Assembly (NCBI RefSeq): GCF_026184235.1
Contig: NZ_CP110806.1
Span: forward strand, 3,658,001-3,722,000
DNA length: 64,000 bases
Direction of reading: 5' to 3'
DNA from: Cellulomonas sp. S1-8
GTDB lineage: Bacteria > Actinomycetota > Actinomycetes > Actinomycetales > Cellulomonadaceae
The notes beneath the pieces are model-generated. The model was not told where the DNA came from. It saw only the letters and a list, made by a program, of their open reading frames with translations, and ran no database searches. Below, one piece after another: positions 46,574-56,555 of the stretch (position 1 is the stretch's first letter; each line of letters begins with the position of its first letter). The position numbers were made by a program, and so were the translations under genes.

Positions 46574-47371
46574 TCAGGCGTCGGCGACCTGCGAGTCGAG
46601 GGCCTCGTCGGCCAGCGCCCTGCGGTAGCCGCCGAAGGCCCGCACGGCGGGGCGGGGCGCGAGCCGCAGGACCGCGGAGACGACCTTGTACCGCAGGCTC
46701 GGTGTCGAGATGACGACGCCCCGGCGCACGTCCGCGAGGGCTGCCGCGACCACGTCCTCGGCGTCCAGCCAGGCCGCCTCGGGGTAGTGCGCCGTGTCGA
46801 TGCGGCCGCGCTCGTGGAACTCGGTGTGCGTGAACCCGGGGCACACGACGGTGGCGGTCACGCCGGTGTCCTTCAGCTCGACCGCGAGCGCCTCGGTGAA
46901 GACCCGCACCCACGCCTTGTGCGCCGAGTACGTGCCCGACGCGATGAGGCCGCCGACCGAGCCGACGTTGAGGATCGCGCCGCGCCCGCGCGCGACCATC
47001 GCGCCCGCCGCGACGTTCGACAGCACCAGGACCGCACGGACCATGAGGTCGAGCGCCTTCTCCTCGGCCGCGAGGTCGCCGCCGACGAAGTGCTGGTTGA
47101 GCCCGAGCCCGGCGTTGTTGACGAGCAGGCCGACGGGACGCTCGTCGGCGCGGAGCCGGTCGGAGACGCGCTCGAGGCCTGCCCGGTCCGTCAGGTCGGC
47201 GACCAGCACCTCCGCCCGGACGCCCGCGGCGGCCTCGAGCTGGCCCGCGAGGCGGGTCAGCTTCTGCTCGTCGCGCGCCACGAGGACGACGTCGTGCCGC
47301 GCCGTGGCGAGCTGCCAGGCGAACTCCAGACCGAGGCCGGCGCTCGCGCCGGTGACCAGTGCGGTACCCAT
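46574..47371 (-). CDS. Short-chain dehydrogenase/reductase
   Basis: Classical SDR of 265 aa. TGASAGLGLEFA is the cofactor loop (residues 7-18), NNAGLG the NNAG motif, Ser in NVGSVGG and YSAHK the catalytic Tyr and Lys. The CPGFTHTEFHERG loop fits the DltE/YqjQ-like group, whose members reduce ketones or aldehydes with NADPH. TAGGGT lies seven bases before the ATG at 47371, the leaderless pattern. It diverges from recQ with 121 bases between. Confidence 0.9.
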   Translation of the reverse strand: MGTALVTGASAGLGLEFAWQLATARHDVVLVARDEQKLTRLAGQLEAAAGVRAEVLVADLTDRAGLERVSDRLRADERPVGLLVNNAGLGLNQHFVGGDLAAEEKALDLMVRAVLVLSNVAAGAMVARGRGAILNVGSVGGLIASGTYSAHKAWVRVFTEALAVELKDTGVTATVVCPGFTHTEFHERGRIDTAHYPEAAWLDAEDVVAAALADVRRGVVISTPSLRYKVVSAVLRLAPRPAVRAFGGYRRALADEALDSQVADA

Positions 47372-47492
47372 GGACGCCACCCTACGGAACCGGGGGGCCG
47401 GTGCGCCTGTCGTCGGGTGCCGGCGGACGCGTCCGTCCACAGGCCGGGCACCGACGCCGCCCGGTGTCGCCGACGGCTCGTAGGGTGGGCGC

Positions 47493-49592
47493 GTGCAGCC
47501 GGACCCCGTCGCTCCCGAGCCCCGTCGACGACGGACGGCCGGCCCCGCCGACGACGCGCCACCACCCGAGCCCCCCGCCTGGGACGACGCGGCCGCGGAC
47601 CCGTGGTGGGACGACGCGCCCCCGCCGGACGACGACGCCCCACCACCCGACGCGTGGGCGCCCGACGCGGACGGACCGGGGCGGGGTGCGGGCGGCGGCC
47701 GCACGACGTCACGGCGGCCGGACGCGCCGCGCAGCACGGCGGCGGGGAAGCCCGCGCCCTCGCACGGCACCCCGGCCGAGGTCCTGCACCGCGTGTGGGG
47801 CTACGACGCGTTCCGCGGCGACCAGGCCGCGATCGTCGACACCGTGGTGGCGGGCGGGGACGCGGTGGTCCTCATGCCCACCGGCGGCGGCAAGTCGCTG
47901 TGCTACCAGGTGCCGGCGCTCGTGCGCGAGGGCACGGGGATCGTCGTGTCCCCGCTGATCGCGCTCATGCAGGACCAGGTCGACGCGCTGTCCGCCCTGG
48001 GCGTGCGGGCCGGGTTCCTCAACTCGTCGCAGGAGCGGGACCAGCGTCGGGCGGTCGAGGACGCGTTCCTCGCCGGCGAGCTCGACCTGCTGTACCTCGC
48101 CCCGGAGCGGCTGCGCGTCCCGGAGACGCTCGACCTGCTGGACCGCGGGCACGTCGCGCTGTTCGCGATCGACGAGGCGCACTGCGTGTCCCAGTGGGGG
48201 CACGACTTCCGGCCCGACTACCTGGCGCTGTCGCTGCTGCACGAGCGCTGGCCGGACGTCCCGCGGGTCGCCCTGACGGCGACCGCGACGCACGCGACGC
48301 ACCGCGAGATCGGCGAGCGCCTGCAGCTCACCGAGGCCGCGCAGTTCGTCGCGAGCTTCGACCGCCCCAACATCCGGTACCGGATCGTGCCCAAGGACAA
48401 CCCGCGCGCGCAGCTGCTGCACCTGCTGCGCACCGAGCACGACGGCGACGCGGGCATCGTGTACTGCCTGTCGCGCGCGTCGGTGGAGCAGACGGCCGAG
48501 ACCCTGCGCAAGGAGGGCATCGACGCGCTGCCGTACCACGCGGGGCTCGACCGGCGGGTCCGCGCGGCCAACCAGTCGCGGTTCCTGCGCGACGACGGCG
48601 TCGTGATGGTCGCGACCATCGCGTTCGGCATGGGCATCGACAAGCCCGACGTGCGGTTCGTCGCGCACCTCGACCTGCCGAAGTCGGTCGAGGGCTACTA
48701 CCAGGAGACGGGACGCGCCGGCCGTGACGGGCTGCCGTCGACGGCGTGGCTCGCGTACGGGCTCGCCGACGTCGTGCAGCAGCGCCGCATGATCGACACG
48801 TCCGAGGGCGACGCCGCGCACAAGCGCCGCCTCACGCAGCACCTCGACGCGATGCTCGCGCTGTGCGAGACGATCGACTGCCGCCGCACCCAGCTGCTCG
48901 CGTACTTCGGTCAGGCGTCGGACGGGCCGTGCGGCAACTGCGACACGTGCCTCGAGCCACCGCAGTCGTGGGACGGGACGGTCCCGGCGCAGAAGCTGCT
49001 GTCGACCGTGGTCCGCCTGGACCAGCGCGGCCAGCGGTACGGCGCGGGGCACCTGGTCGACATCCTGCGCGGCAAGGCGACGCCGCGCGTCCAGCAGCTC
49101 GGGCACGACGCGCTGTCGACGTTCGGCATCGGGCAGGACCTGTCGGACGGCGAGTGGCGCGGGGTCGTGCGCCAGCTGCTGGCGGCGGAGCTGCTGGCCG
49201 TCGACACCGAGGGGTACGGCACGGTCCGCCTGCTGCCCGCGTCGGCCGAGGTCCTGCGCGGGGAGCGTGAGGTCCGGCTGCGCCGCGAGCCCGAGCGCAC
49301 GGGCCGCGCGTCGCGCGAGCGCCGCGGGACGGGGCGCCCGTCGGCGGCGGCCGCGGACCTCACCGGAGACGACGCGGGGGTGTTCGAGGCGCTGCGGGCC
49401 TGGCGCGCGGGCGCCGCGAAGGAGCAGGGCGTGCCCGCGTACGTCGTGTTCCACGACGCGACGCTGCGGGAGATCGCGACGCGCCGGCCGACGTCACGGG
49501 TCGAGCTGGGGACGATCAGCGGGGTCGGCGCGACCAAGCTGGAGCGGTACGCCGAGGGCGTCCTGGCCGCGCTGGGGAGCGGCGAGGGCTGA
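47493..49592 (+). CDS. recQ: ATP-dependent DNA helicase RecQ
   Basis: 3'-5' helicase of 699 aa. Residues 1-92 are an extra Pro/Asp/Trp-rich, probably disordered, tail. Motif 0 is [11 protein letters not shown], Walker [10 protein letters not shown] (129-136), DEAH in [20 protein letters not shown], and motif VI in [12 protein letters not shown]. The Zn-binding Cys cluster CGNCDTC, RQC winged helix (about 500-590) and HRDC domain (about 620-695) complete the canonical layout. TAGGGT lies six bases before the GTG at 47493, so the transcript is probably leaderless. RecQ serves in recombination repair. Confidence 0.95.
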   Translation: MQPDPVAPEPRRRRTAGPADDAPPPEPPAWDDAAADPWWDDAPPPDDDAPPPDAWAPDADGPGRGAGGGRTTSRRPDAPRSTAAGKPAPSHGTPAEVLHRVWGYDAFRGDQAAIVDTVVAGGDAVVLMPTGGGKSLCYQVPALVREGTGIVVSPLIALMQDQVDALSALGVRAGFLNSSQERDQRRAVEDAFLAGELDLLYLAPERLRVPETLDLLDRGHVALFAIDEAHCVSQWGHDFRPDYLALSLLHERWPDVPRVALTATATHATHREIGERLQLTEAAQFVASFDRPNIRYRIVPKDNPRAQLLHLLRTEHDGDAGIVYCLSRASVEQTAETLRKEGIDALPYHAGLDRRVRAANQSRFLRDDGVVMVATIAFGMGIDKPDVRFVAHLDLPKSVEGYYQETGRAGRDGLPSTAWLAYGLADVVQQRRMIDTSEGDAAHKRRLTQHLDAMLALCETIDCRRTQLLAYFGQASDGPCGNCDTCLEPPQSWDGTVPAQKLLSTVVRLDQRGQRYGAGHLVDILRGKATPRVQQLGHDALSTFGIGQDLSDGEWRGVVRQLLAAELLAVDTEGYGTVRLLPASAEVLRGEREVRLRREPERTGRASRERRGTGRPSAAAADLTGDDAGVFEALRAWRAGAAKEQGVPAYVVFHDATLREIATRRPTSRVELGTISGVGATKLERYAEGVLAALGSGEG

Positions 49593-49607
49593 GGGTGGGA
49601 TGCCCCC

Positions 49608-50660
49608 TCAGCCCACCGGCCCCGTCGACGACCTGACCACCAGGTGCGTCGGCAGCAGCACGGGGTCGGCCGCGTCGCGGGGGTCGACCACGGGGTCGTC
49701 GTCCAGGTCGCGGGCGAGGCCGTCCTCGTCGTCCGGGCGGTCTCCCTCGAGGCGGGCGAGGAGCAGGTCGGCGGCCATGCGACCGGCGCGCTCGACGGGT
49801 GACTCGACGGTCGTCAGCGCGGGGCGGACGAGGTCGGCGCCGAAGATGTCGTCGCAGCCGATGACGCTCATGCGCTCGGGCACGGGGACGCCCCGCGCGT
49901 CGAGGCGTTCGAGGACCCCGAACGCGAGCAGGTCGTTGAACGTGATGACCGCGGTCGCGTCCGCCGCCAGGGCTGCGTCGGCGGCCTGCGCGCCGGACGT
50001 GCGGACGGGCGCGTACGGCCCGAGCACGACGAGCTCGACGCCGAGCCGGGAGGCCGCGGGCACCAGCGCCTCGCGCCGGCGCCGGTCGGACCACGACGTG
50101 GCGGGCCCCGACGCGTAGACGATGCGCGTGTGCCCCAGGCCGGCGAGGTGCTCGAGCGCCTGGACCATGCCGCCGGCGGTGTCGAGCAGCACGCCGGGCG
50201 TGCCGGGGATCGTGCGGTTGACGACGACGAGCGCGAGGTCGGCGGCCGCGGCCGCGATCTGCTCGTCGGACAGCCGCGAGGCCGCGAGGACGGCGCCGTC
50301 GACCTGGCCGCGCAGCTTGCGCAGCGTGTCGAGCTCGACCTCGGCGGACTCCTCGGTGTCCGCGAGCACCTGCACGTACCCGGACTCCCGCAGCCGCGCG
50401 CTGGTGCCGCGCACGAGGCCGAAGAAGAACGGGTTGGTGACGTCGGGCAGGACGAGCGCGACGGTCGCGGTGCGCCCGGACAGCAGCGCGCGCGCCGACG
50501 CGCTGGGGATGTAGCCGAGCTCCTGCGCCGCGGCGACGACGCGGTCGGCGGTGTCGGAGTTGACGCGACCGGGCCGGGTGAGGGCGCGCGAGGCGGTCGA
50601 CACCGCGACCCCTGCCGCCGCGGCGACGTCGCGCAACGTGGGCTGCCGCCTGACGGCCAT
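49608..50660 (-). CDS. LacI-family repressor of the glucuronate/GH67 operon
   Basis: Repressor of 350 aa. The N-terminal HTH and hinge are [27 protein letters not shown], with the hinge in [10 protein letters not shown]. The periplasmic-binding-like sugar domain follows ([51 protein letters not shown]). It diverges from the mannonate dehydratase gene and a perfect LacI-type operator (50717-50736) lies between, so it should repress that operon and itself until a uronate or aldouronate appears. A 30-residue acidic insertion near the C terminus ([19 protein letters not shown]) is unusual. Confidence 0.92.
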   Translation of the reverse strand: MAVRRQPTLRDVAAAAGVAVSTASRALTRPGRVNSDTADRVVAAAQELGYIPSASARALLSGRTATVALVLPDVTNPFFFGLVRGTSARLRESGYVQVLADTEESAEVELDTLRKLRGQVDGAVLAASRLSDEQIAAAAADLALVVVNRTIPGTPGVLLDTAGGMVQALEHLAGLGHTRIVYASGPATSWSDRRRREALVPAASRLGVELVVLGPYAPVRTSGAQAADAALAADATAVITFNDLLAFGVLERLDARGVPVPERMSVIGCDDIFGADLVRPALTTVESPVERAGRMAADLLLARLEGDRPDDEDGLARDLDDDPVVDPRDAADPVLLPTHLVVRSSTGPVG

Positions 50661-50716
50661 GCACCCTCCTGGTCGGTCGTCCGGTCCTGCGCGACGGTGC
50701 GCAGAACCCCAATCTT

Positions 50717-50736
50717 GCTGGCAAACGATTGCCAGC
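50717..50736. promoter_or_regulatory. Perfect LacI-family operator
   Basis: GCTGGCAA and TTGCCAGC flank ACGA with the central CG that LacI-family hinges intercalate. TTGCCA (50729-50734) can serve as the -35 for TAGTCT (50753-50758, 18-base spacer) reading towards the mannonate dehydratase gene, so bound repressor would cover the promoter. Confidence 0.85.
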
Positions 50737-50805
50737 CTACCGTGTCCGTGCCTAGTCTCACTAGTGCCTTCGCGACGACGCGAACGGCGGAAGGAGCATG
50801 TCACG

Positions 50806-52041
50806 ATGCCCGGCACCACCATCCGCACGGCCGAGGTTCTGGTCTCCAGTCCCGGCCGCAATTTCGTGACGTTACGCGTCGTCACCGAGGACGGCGTCGA
50901 GGGCCTCGGGGACGCCACCCTCAACGGACGCGAGCTGTCGGTCGCCAGCTACCTCACGGACCACGTCGTCCCCCTGCTCATCGGCAGGGACGCACACACG
51001 ATCGAGGACACGTGGCAGTTCCTGTACCGCAGCGCGTACTGGCGGCGCGGCCCGGTGACGATGGCCGCCATCGCCGCCGTCGACGTGGCGCTGTGGGACA
51101 TCAAGGCGAAGGTCGCGGGCCTGCCGCTGTACCAGCTGCTCGGCGGGGCGTCGCGCTCCGGGATCATGGCGTACGGGCACGCGTCCGGCCGTGACCTGCC
51201 CGAGCTGTTCGACTCCGTCCGCGAGCACCTCGACCTGGGCTTCCGCTCGATCCGGATCCAGACCGCCGTCCCCGGCATCGATGCGGTGTACGGGGTCGCC
51301 GCGCAGCCGTCGTCGTCGGGACGCTACGACTACGAGCCCGCCCAGCGCGCGCCCCTGCCGGCCGAGGAGGACTGGGACACCCGCGCCTACCTGCGGCACA
51401 TCCCGCAGGTCTTCGAGGCCGTGCGCAACGAGTTCGGCCCCGAGCTGCCGCTGCTGCACGACGGCCACCACCGCATGACGCCCATCCAGGCCGCGCGCCT
51501 CGGCAGGGACCTCGAGCCGTACGACCTGTTCTGGCTCGAGGACTGCACCCCCGCCGAGAACCAGGACGCGCTGCGGCTGGTGCGGCAGCACACCGTGACG
51601 CCGCTGGCGATCGGTGAGGTGTTCAACACCGTCTGGGACTACCAGACCCTCATCCGCGAGCAGCTCATCGACTACGTGCGCTCGGCCGTCACGCACACCG
51701 GCGGCATCACCGCGCTGCGCCGCATCCTCGACTACGCCGCGCAGTACCAGATCAAGTCCGGCATCCACGGGCCCACCGACATCTCACCCGTCGGCATGGC
51801 GGCCGCGCTGCACCTGGACCTCGCGATCCACAACTTCGGCATCCAGGAGTACATGCAGCACTCCGCGACGTCGCACGAGGTCTTCCGGACGTCGTTCACG
51901 TTCACCGACGGCTACCTGCACCCGGGGAACGAGCCGGGCCTGGGCGTCACGTACGACGACGACGCGGCCTCCCGGCACCCCTACCAGGCGGCGTACCTGC
52001 CGTTCAACCGACTCAAGGACGGCACGGTGCACGACTGGTGA
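50806..52041 (+). CDS. manD: D-mannonate dehydratase (enolase superfamily, ManD type)
   Basis: Mandelate-racemase-like enolase-superfamily enzyme of 411 aa that dehydrates D-mannonate to 2-keto-3-deoxygluconate in the hexuronate pathway. Metal ligands are in [23 protein letters not shown] and LAIGEVFNT, with [21 protein letters not shown] and HNFGIQEYM closing the site; the ManD-specific RPAL-like loop appears as AYGHASGRD. It overlaps the GH67 gene by four bases, so breakdown of released glucuronate is coupled to its release. The ATG at 50806 follows AAGGAG. RspA-type relatives with no activity exist, so the catalytic call is from context and motifs. Confidence 0.9.
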   Translation: MPGTTIRTAEVLVSSPGRNFVTLRVVTEDGVEGLGDATLNGRELSVASYLTDHVVPLLIGRDAHTIEDTWQFLYRSAYWRRGPVTMAAIAAVDVALWDIKAKVAGLPLYQLLGGASRSGIMAYGHASGRDLPELFDSVREHLDLGFRSIRIQTAVPGIDAVYGVAAQPSSSGRYDYEPAQRAPLPAEEDWDTRAYLRHIPQVFEAVRNEFGPELPLLHDGHHRMTPIQAARLGRDLEPYDLFWLEDCTPAENQDALRLVRQHTVTPLAIGEVFNTVWDYQTLIREQLIDYVRSAVTHTGGITALRRILDYAAQYQIKSGIHGPTDISPVGMAAALHLDLAIHNFGIQEYMQHSATSHEVFRTSFTFTDGYLHPGNEPGLGVTYDDDAASRHPYQAAYLPFNRLKDGTVHDW

Positions 52042-54053
52042 ACGACACGACCTCTCCCTCCGTTCATCCCGCGTGGCTCCCCGACGCCGCCTTCGCGCCG
52101 CTCGGCTCCCGACGCGTGCTCGTCGCGCTCGGACCCGACGCGGGACCCGTCGGCGCGACCGTCGTCGACGAGGTCCGCCGCGCGACCACGGCGCACGGCG
52201 GGTCGCTGACGGTTGCCGACGTCGCCTCGACGGCGGACGGTCACGACCTCGTCCTGCGCGTCGCCCCCGACGGCCCGGAAGCCGGGTCCACCCGACTGCG
52301 GACCGGTGGTGTCACCGTCGTCGTCGCCGGCGACGCCACCGGTCTGCTGCACGGCCTGCACGACGTGGTCCGCACGGGCGAGTCGGCCTTCGGGGCGGAT
52401 CATCCGCCTGTCGTCTCGCGGCCCGGCTCCCCGGTCCGCATGCTCGACCACTGGGACAACATCGACGTCCACCCCGTCATGGGCCAGGTCGAGCGCGGCT
52501 ACGCCGGTGGCTCGATCTTCTACGCCGACGGACGTGTGCGCGACGACCTGTCCCGCGTCGCGGCGTACGCGCGGCTGCTCGGGTCGATCGGCGTGAACGC
52601 GGTGGCGATCAACAACGTCAACGTGCACCGGGCCGAGGCGCGGCTGCTGACCGACGGGTTGCCGGACGTGGCACGCGTCGCCGACGTGTTCCGTCCGCAC
52701 GGGGTCCGCACGTACCTGTCGGTGTCGTTCGCGTCGCCCGTGACGCTGGGCGGCCTGTCGACGTCCGACCCCGCCGACCCGCAGGTGCAGGCGTGGTGGG
52801 CGGCGGCGGCCGACCGCGTCTACGCGACGATCCCGGACTTCGGGGGGTTCGTCGTCAAGGCGGACTCCGAGGGGCAGCCGGGGCCGTTCGCCTACGGGCG
52901 CGACCATGCCGACGGGGCGAACCTGCTGGCCAGGGCGCTGCGCCCGCACGGCGGCACCGTGTTCTGGCGTGCGTTCGTCTACAACCACGAGCAGGACTGG
53001 CGCGACCGACGCACCGACCGGGCCCGCGCGGCCTACGACCACTTCGCGCCGCTCGACGGCCGGTTCGACGACAACGTGGTTCTGCAGGTCAAGTACGGTC
53101 CCGTCGACTTCCAGACGCGCGAGCCGATCTCGCCCGTCCTGGCCGCGATGCCGCGCACCCGTCTGGCGGTCGAGCTGCAGGTCACGCAGGAGTACACCGG
53201 GCACCAGAAGCACGTGTGCTACCTGGGGCCGCTGTGGTCGCAGGTCCTCACGTTCCCGCTGGCGGACGACGCCACGCGGGCCGTCGCGTCGATCGTCGCG
53301 GGGCTGCCGAGCGGACCGGCCGGTGGCATCACGGCCGTGTCGAACGTCGGCGACGACGAGTTCTGGACGGGGCACCCGCTCGCGCAGGCGAACCTCTACG
53401 CGTACGGGCGGCTCGCGTGGTCCCCCGAGGCGGACCCCGTCGACCTGCTCGACGAGTGGATCGGCCTGACGTTCCCCGATGCCGACCCGCGCGTGCGCTC
53501 GACCCTGCACACGCTCATGGACGAGTCGTGGCTGACGTACGAGGCGTACACCGCACCGCTCGGCGTCGGCTTCATGGTCGACCCGCTGCGTGGGCACTAC
53601 GGCCCCAACGTCGACGGGTACGAGTACTCCAAGTGGGGCACGTACCACTTCGCCGACCGCGACGGCATCGGCGTCGACCGGACGGTCGCGACGGGCACGG
53701 GCTTCGCGGGCCAGTACCCGTCACCGTGGCGCGAGACGTACGAGGACCTCGCCACCTGCCCGGACGAGCTGCTGCTGTTCTTCCACCACGTGCCGTACGG
53801 GCACGTCCTGCACAGCGGGAAGACCGTCATCCAGCACATCTACGACACGCGCGCGGACGCGGTGGACGTCGTGACGTCGTGGGTGGAGGAGTGGGCGGCG
53901 CTGCACGGACTGGTCGACGAGCGGCTGCACGCGCGCGTCGCCGAGCGGCTGACCGAGCAGGTCCGCTCGGCCACCGAGTGGCGCGACCAGCTCCGCTCGT
54001 ACTTCTCCCGCAAGTCCGGCGTCCCCGACGCGACGGGCCGCCCGATCTACTGA
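52038..54053 (+). CDS. Alpha-glucuronidase, glycoside hydrolase family 67
   Basis: GH67 enzyme of 671 aa that removes (4-O-methyl)glucuronic acid from the ends of aldouronic acids derived from glucuronoxylan. The [14 protein letters not shown] block, [46 protein letters not shown] (cut here as [14 protein letters not shown]), [18 protein letters not shown] and [20 protein letters not shown] are typical of the family. There is no signal peptide, so it acts inside the cell on imported oligosaccharides. It is coupled to manD and ends at a good terminator. Control by the neighbouring LacI protein is likely. Confidence 0.94.
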   Translation: MNDTTSPSVHPAWLPDAAFAPLGSRRVLVALGPDAGPVGATVVDEVRRATTAHGGSLTVADVASTADGHDLVLRVAPDGPEAGSTRLRTGGVTVVVAGDATGLLHGLHDVVRTGESAFGADHPPVVSRPGSPVRMLDHWDNIDVHPVMGQVERGYAGGSIFYADGRVRDDLSRVAAYARLLGSIGVNAVAINNVNVHRAEARLLTDGLPDVARVADVFRPHGVRTYLSVSFASPVTLGGLSTSDPADPQVQAWWAAAADRVYATIPDFGGFVVKADSEGQPGPFAYGRDHADGANLLARALRPHGGTVFWRAFVYNHEQDWRDRRTDRARAAYDHFAPLDGRFDDNVVLQVKYGPVDFQTREPISPVLAAMPRTRLAVELQVTQEYTGHQKHVCYLGPLWSQVLTFPLADDATRAVASIVAGLPSGPAGGITAVSNVGDDEFWTGHPLAQANLYAYGRLAWSPEADPVDLLDEWIGLTFPDADPRVRSTLHTLMDESWLTYEAYTAPLGVGFMVDPLRGHYGPNVDGYEYSKWGTYHFADRDGIGVDRTVATGTGFAGQYPSPWRETYEDLATCPDELLLFFHHVPYGHVLHSGKTVIQHIYDTRADAVDVVTSWVEEWAALHGLVDERLHARVAERLTEQVRSATEWRDQLRSYFSRKSGVPDATGRPIY

Positions 54054-54069
54054 TCCGGGCGCCGAGAGT

Positions 54070-54108
54070 GTGAAGGGTTGTTGCCGGATCCCGGCAACAA
54101 CCCTTCAC
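54070..54108. terminator. Terminator between GH67 gene and aldo-keto reductase
   Basis: Perfect 18-bp stem: GTGAAGGGTTGTTGCCGG (54070-54087) and its complement (54091-54108) around ATC, followed by GCTTTC. It separates convergent genes and should work in both directions. Confidence 0.85.
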
Positions 54109-54127
54109 GCTTTCGCAGGGCGGCGGT

Positions 54128-55168
54128 TCAGCGGCCCGTGCCGTCGATGGCGTGCTCGTCGATCGCCGTCAGCTCGTCGCCCGTGAGCGGGGGTGCCGTC
54201 AGCGCCGCCACGTTGGCCTCGAGCTGGGCCACCGAGCTCGCGCCGACCAGCGCGGACGTGACGCGCTCGTCGCGCAGCACCCACGTCAGCGCGAGCTGGG
54301 CGAGGGTCTGCCCGCGGCTCGACGCGATGTCGTTCAGCGCCCGCGCCCGCGTCAGGTAGGTCTCCGAGAGCGCGCGCTCCGACAGGAACGGGCTGGCACC
54401 GGCGATCCGCGACCCGGCCGGCGCGTCCCCGCCCAGGTAGCGGTCCGTCAGCAGGCCCTGCGCGAGCGGCGAGAACACGATGGTCCCGACGCCCAGGTCG
54501 CCCACGGCGTCCAGCAGCGACTCGCGCTGCCCCTCCCCCGCCTTCTCGACGTGCCGGTTGAACATCGAGTAGCTGGGCTGGTGGATGAGCAGCCGCACGC
54601 CCATCTCGGCGAGCACCGCGTGCGCCTCACGGGTCTGCGACGGCGAGTAGTTGGAGACGCCGACGTACAGCGCCTTGCCGCTGCGCACGGCCTGCGCGAG
54701 CGCACCCATGGTCTCCTCGATCGGCGTCGAGGGGTCCGGGCGGTGGTGGTAGAAGACGTCGACGTACTCCAGGCCCATGCGGCGCAACGACGCGTCGAGC
54801 GACGCCAGCAGGTACTTGCGCGACCCGCCGTCCTGGTACGGGCCCGACCACATGTCGTAGCCCGCCTTGGTGGAGATGACGAGCTCGTCGCGGTACGGGC
54901 GCAGGTCCGCCGCCAGGTGCCGACCGAAGTTCTCCTCCGCCGCGCCCGGCTGCGGGCCGTAGTTGTTGGCCAGGTCCAGGTGCGTGATGCCCAGGTCCAG
55001 CGCCCGACGCAGCACGTCGCGCTGCGTCGCGAACGGTGTGAGGTCACCGAAGTTGTGCCACAGCCCCAGCGACAGCGCCGGCAGGTCGAGGCCCGAGCGT
55101 CCCGTGCGGCGGTAGGTCATCGTGGCGTACCGGTCGTCGGCGGCGCGGTACGGGTCGAGCGCGGGCAT
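54128..55168 (-). CDS. Aldo/keto reductase (YghZ/Kv-beta-like)
   Basis: NADPH-dependent reductase of 346 aa, probably acting on L-glyceraldehyde 3-phosphate or methylglyoxal. The catalytic tetrad is visible: Asp and Tyr in THLDLANNYGPQPGAAEENFG, Lys in VISTKAGYDMW and His in YVDVFYHHRPDP. The C terminus has the cofactor block SALVGASSVAQLEANVAAL. Length and the VFSPLAQGLLTDRYL loop favour the YghZ group. It stands alone, convergent with the GH67 gene. Confidence 0.91.
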   Translation of the reverse strand: MPALDPYRAADDRYATMTYRRTGRSGLDLPALSLGLWHNFGDLTPFATQRDVLRRALDLGITHLDLANNYGPQPGAAEENFGRHLAADLRPYRDELVISTKAGYDMWSGPYQDGGSRKYLLASLDASLRRMGLEYVDVFYHHRPDPSTPIEETMGALAQAVRSGKALYVGVSNYSPSQTREAHAVLAEMGVRLLIHQPSYSMFNRHVEKAGEGQRESLLDAVGDLGVGTIVFSPLAQGLLTDRYLGGDAPAGSRIAGASPFLSERALSETYLTRARALNDIASSRGQTLAQLALTWVLRDERVTSALVGASSVAQLEANVAALTAPPLTGDELTAIDEHAIDGTGR

Positions 55169-55226
55169 GAGGTGCTCCTCGTCGTCGGGTGTCGTCCAGG
55201 CTATGTCCGGCGTCGCCAGGCGTCCG

Positions 55227-55243
55227 GCATGCTTGGTTCATGC
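55227..55243. promoter_or_regulatory. GCATG-N7-CATGC palindrome, probable operator of the second VapBC
   Basis: GCATG (55227-55231) and CATGC (55239-55243) frame CTTGGTT. The right arm touches the -10 hexamer TACCGT (55244-55249), seven bases before the antitoxin ATG, a typical place for autoregulation. Confidence 0.5.
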
Positions 55244-55256
55244 TACCGTCATGCCC

Positions 55257-55508
55257 ATGGCGACTCTGCAGGTCAAGCACCTTCCTGACGACCTCCATGC
55301 GCGGTTGGCGGACCGCGCGCGTCGGTCGGGGACCACCATGTCGGACTACGTCACCCGCTTGCTGGAGCGAGACCTCGACCGTCCTACCGTCGACGAGTGG
55401 CTCACCGCCCACCCGCTCCCCGCGTCCGGGCCGCAGATCGACGTGGTCGTGGCGCTCGACGCCGTGCGAGCCGAGTACGCGCCGGACGTCGCCGTCACGA
55501 GACCGTGA
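55257..55508 (+). CDS. FitA/VapB-type antitoxin
   Basis: RHH antitoxin of 83 aa: MATLQVKHLPDDLHARLADRA, then TTMSDYVTRLLERDL, the FitA/VapB pattern. The C-terminal part (about 45-83) is acidic and Pro-rich and should block the toxin. The ATG at 55257 is chosen over the ATG at 55251 since TACCGT ends seven bases before it and no Shine-Dalgarno is present. It overlaps the toxin start by four bases. Confidence 0.85.
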   Translation: MATLQVKHLPDDLHARLADRARRSGTTMSDYVTRLLERDLDRPTVDEWLTAHPLPASGPQIDVVVALDAVRAEYAPDVAVTRP

Positions 55509-55897
55509 GAGTCGTGCTCGACGCGAGCGTTGCTGTCCACGTCGTCACAGGGGGCACGCTCGCGGCCTCTGCCCGTCGACGACTGTCCGGAACGACGCCC
55601 GTAGCCCCCTCGCTCATCGACACCGAGGTGATGTCGGCGCTCGCCCGGCTGGAGCGCGGCGGGCACCTCACGTCGGAGGCGGCGGACGACGCACTCGCCG
55701 CCTGGACCGGGTTCCCGTGCGATCGCCTGGACACGACCCGACTCATGCCGCACGTGTGGGCGCTGCGCGGACGGGTGCGCGTCGCCGACGCACAGTACGT
55801 CGCGCTCGCTGCTGCGCTCGACGCGCCGCTGCTCACCGCCGACCGCCGCCTCGTCGGTGCGCACGTCCCCGGTGTGAGCGTGCTGCTCGTGCAATGA
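55505..55897 (+). CDS. VapC-type PIN-domain toxin, second module
   Basis: PIN ribonuclease of 130 aa. Acidic residues are placed as expected: VVLDASVAVHVV, SLIDTEVMSALARLE, and RVADAQYVALAAALDAPLLTADRRL. The GTG start overlaps the antitoxin stop (GTGA). This is the second VapBC in the window; the two toxins share only family-level similarity by eye. It is followed, 74 bases on, by the TAC-like operon. Confidence 0.87.
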   Translation: MRVVLDASVAVHVVTGGTLAASARRRLSGTTPVAPSLIDTEVMSALARLERGGHLTSEAADDALAAWTGFPCDRLDTTRLMPHVWALRGRVRVADAQYVALAAALDAPLLTADRRLVGAHVPGVSVLLVQ

Positions 55898-55971
55898 CGT
55901 GCACGGCACGGGCGCATCGCGGCGACCCGCGACGGCACGGCCCTGTCCCGTGCACCCGGTATCGTCCCGGC

Positions 55972-56547
55972 ATGCCGACGCCCGGGCGCTCGTCCAGCAG
56001 CAGCGGTGGGTTGCCGGTCGACGTCTTCTGGCACGCGATCCCGGACCGGCACCTGCTGTCGGAGCACGTCGACGCGATCACCGAGGTCCTCATGGACGTC
56101 GTCACCGCCCCGGCCGGCCGCCGCTGGAACCCGTACAACGCGACGATGGCGCGCCGGGAGTTCCGGCACCGGCTCGTCGAGGCGAGCCGCGGCGCGCTCA
56201 CGCCGCTCGACCACGTCAAGAGCATCGAGCACCCGCTGGCGGCCGAGATGTTCGAGGTCCGCTGGCAGCACGTCCGGGTCACCGAGGAGCGGCCGGACGG
56301 GCGGCTGCGGCACCGGGACGCCCAGGTGCGGCTGCTGCACGCCGAGCCCGGGGCGCTCGGCGTGGTCGCCCTGGGGCTGCACGCGCACGAGAAGGTGGTC
56401 GTGCCCGGCGACGCACGCGCGACGCGCGCGGCGCAGGACGCCGAGATCGTCCGCGCGACGTCCGTCTACGCGACGGCGCTGCCCGTCTGGCTCACCCGCT
56501 CACCCGTGCAGCCGTTGCAGCGGGACCTCGACGGCAGCATAGGATAG
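55972..56547 (+). CDS. Putative HigB/RelE-like toxin of a toxin-antitoxin-chaperone operon
   Basis: Protein of 191 aa. The middle and end resemble Gp49/HigB toxins of the RelE fold: HVKSIEHPLAAEMFEVRW recalls the strand around the active-site loop, then a VVALGLHAHEKVVVP strand and a final helix DAEIVRATSVY where relatives have the Lys/Arg-rich tP-x-x-EI-x-x-A helix. Catalytic residues are not certain, and the N-terminal 60 residues are extra. The main support is context: an XRE antitoxin starts five bases downstream and a SecB-like gene follows. TATCGT lies six bases before the ATG at 55972 (leaderless). GCACGG-N7-CCGTGC at 55935-55953 overlaps the expected -35. A different RNA- or protein-acting toxin is possible. 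Confidence 0.6.
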   Translation: MPTPGRSSSSSGGLPVDVFWHAIPDRHLLSEHVDAITEVLMDVVTAPAGRRWNPYNATMARREFRHRLVEASRGALTPLDHVKSIEHPLAAEMFEVRWQHVRVTEERPDGRLRHRDAQVRLLHAEPGALGVVALGLHAHEKVVVPGDARATRAAQDAEIVRATSVYATALPVWLTRSPVQPLQRDLDGSIG

Positions 56548-56555
56548 AACCTATG
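56538..56555 (+). promoter_or_regulatory. CATAGG-N6-CCTATG palindrome, probable HigA operator and internal promoter
   Basis: Perfect 6-bp arms around ATAGAA. It spans the toxin stop and the antitoxin start codon. It also contains TAGGAT (56540-56545), a -10 hexamer seven bases before the antitoxin ATG, implying a separate leaderless transcript for antitoxin and chaperone. As I recall, the M. tuberculosis HigA operator is ATATAGG-N6-CCTATAT, the same core and spacing. Confidence 0.7.
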
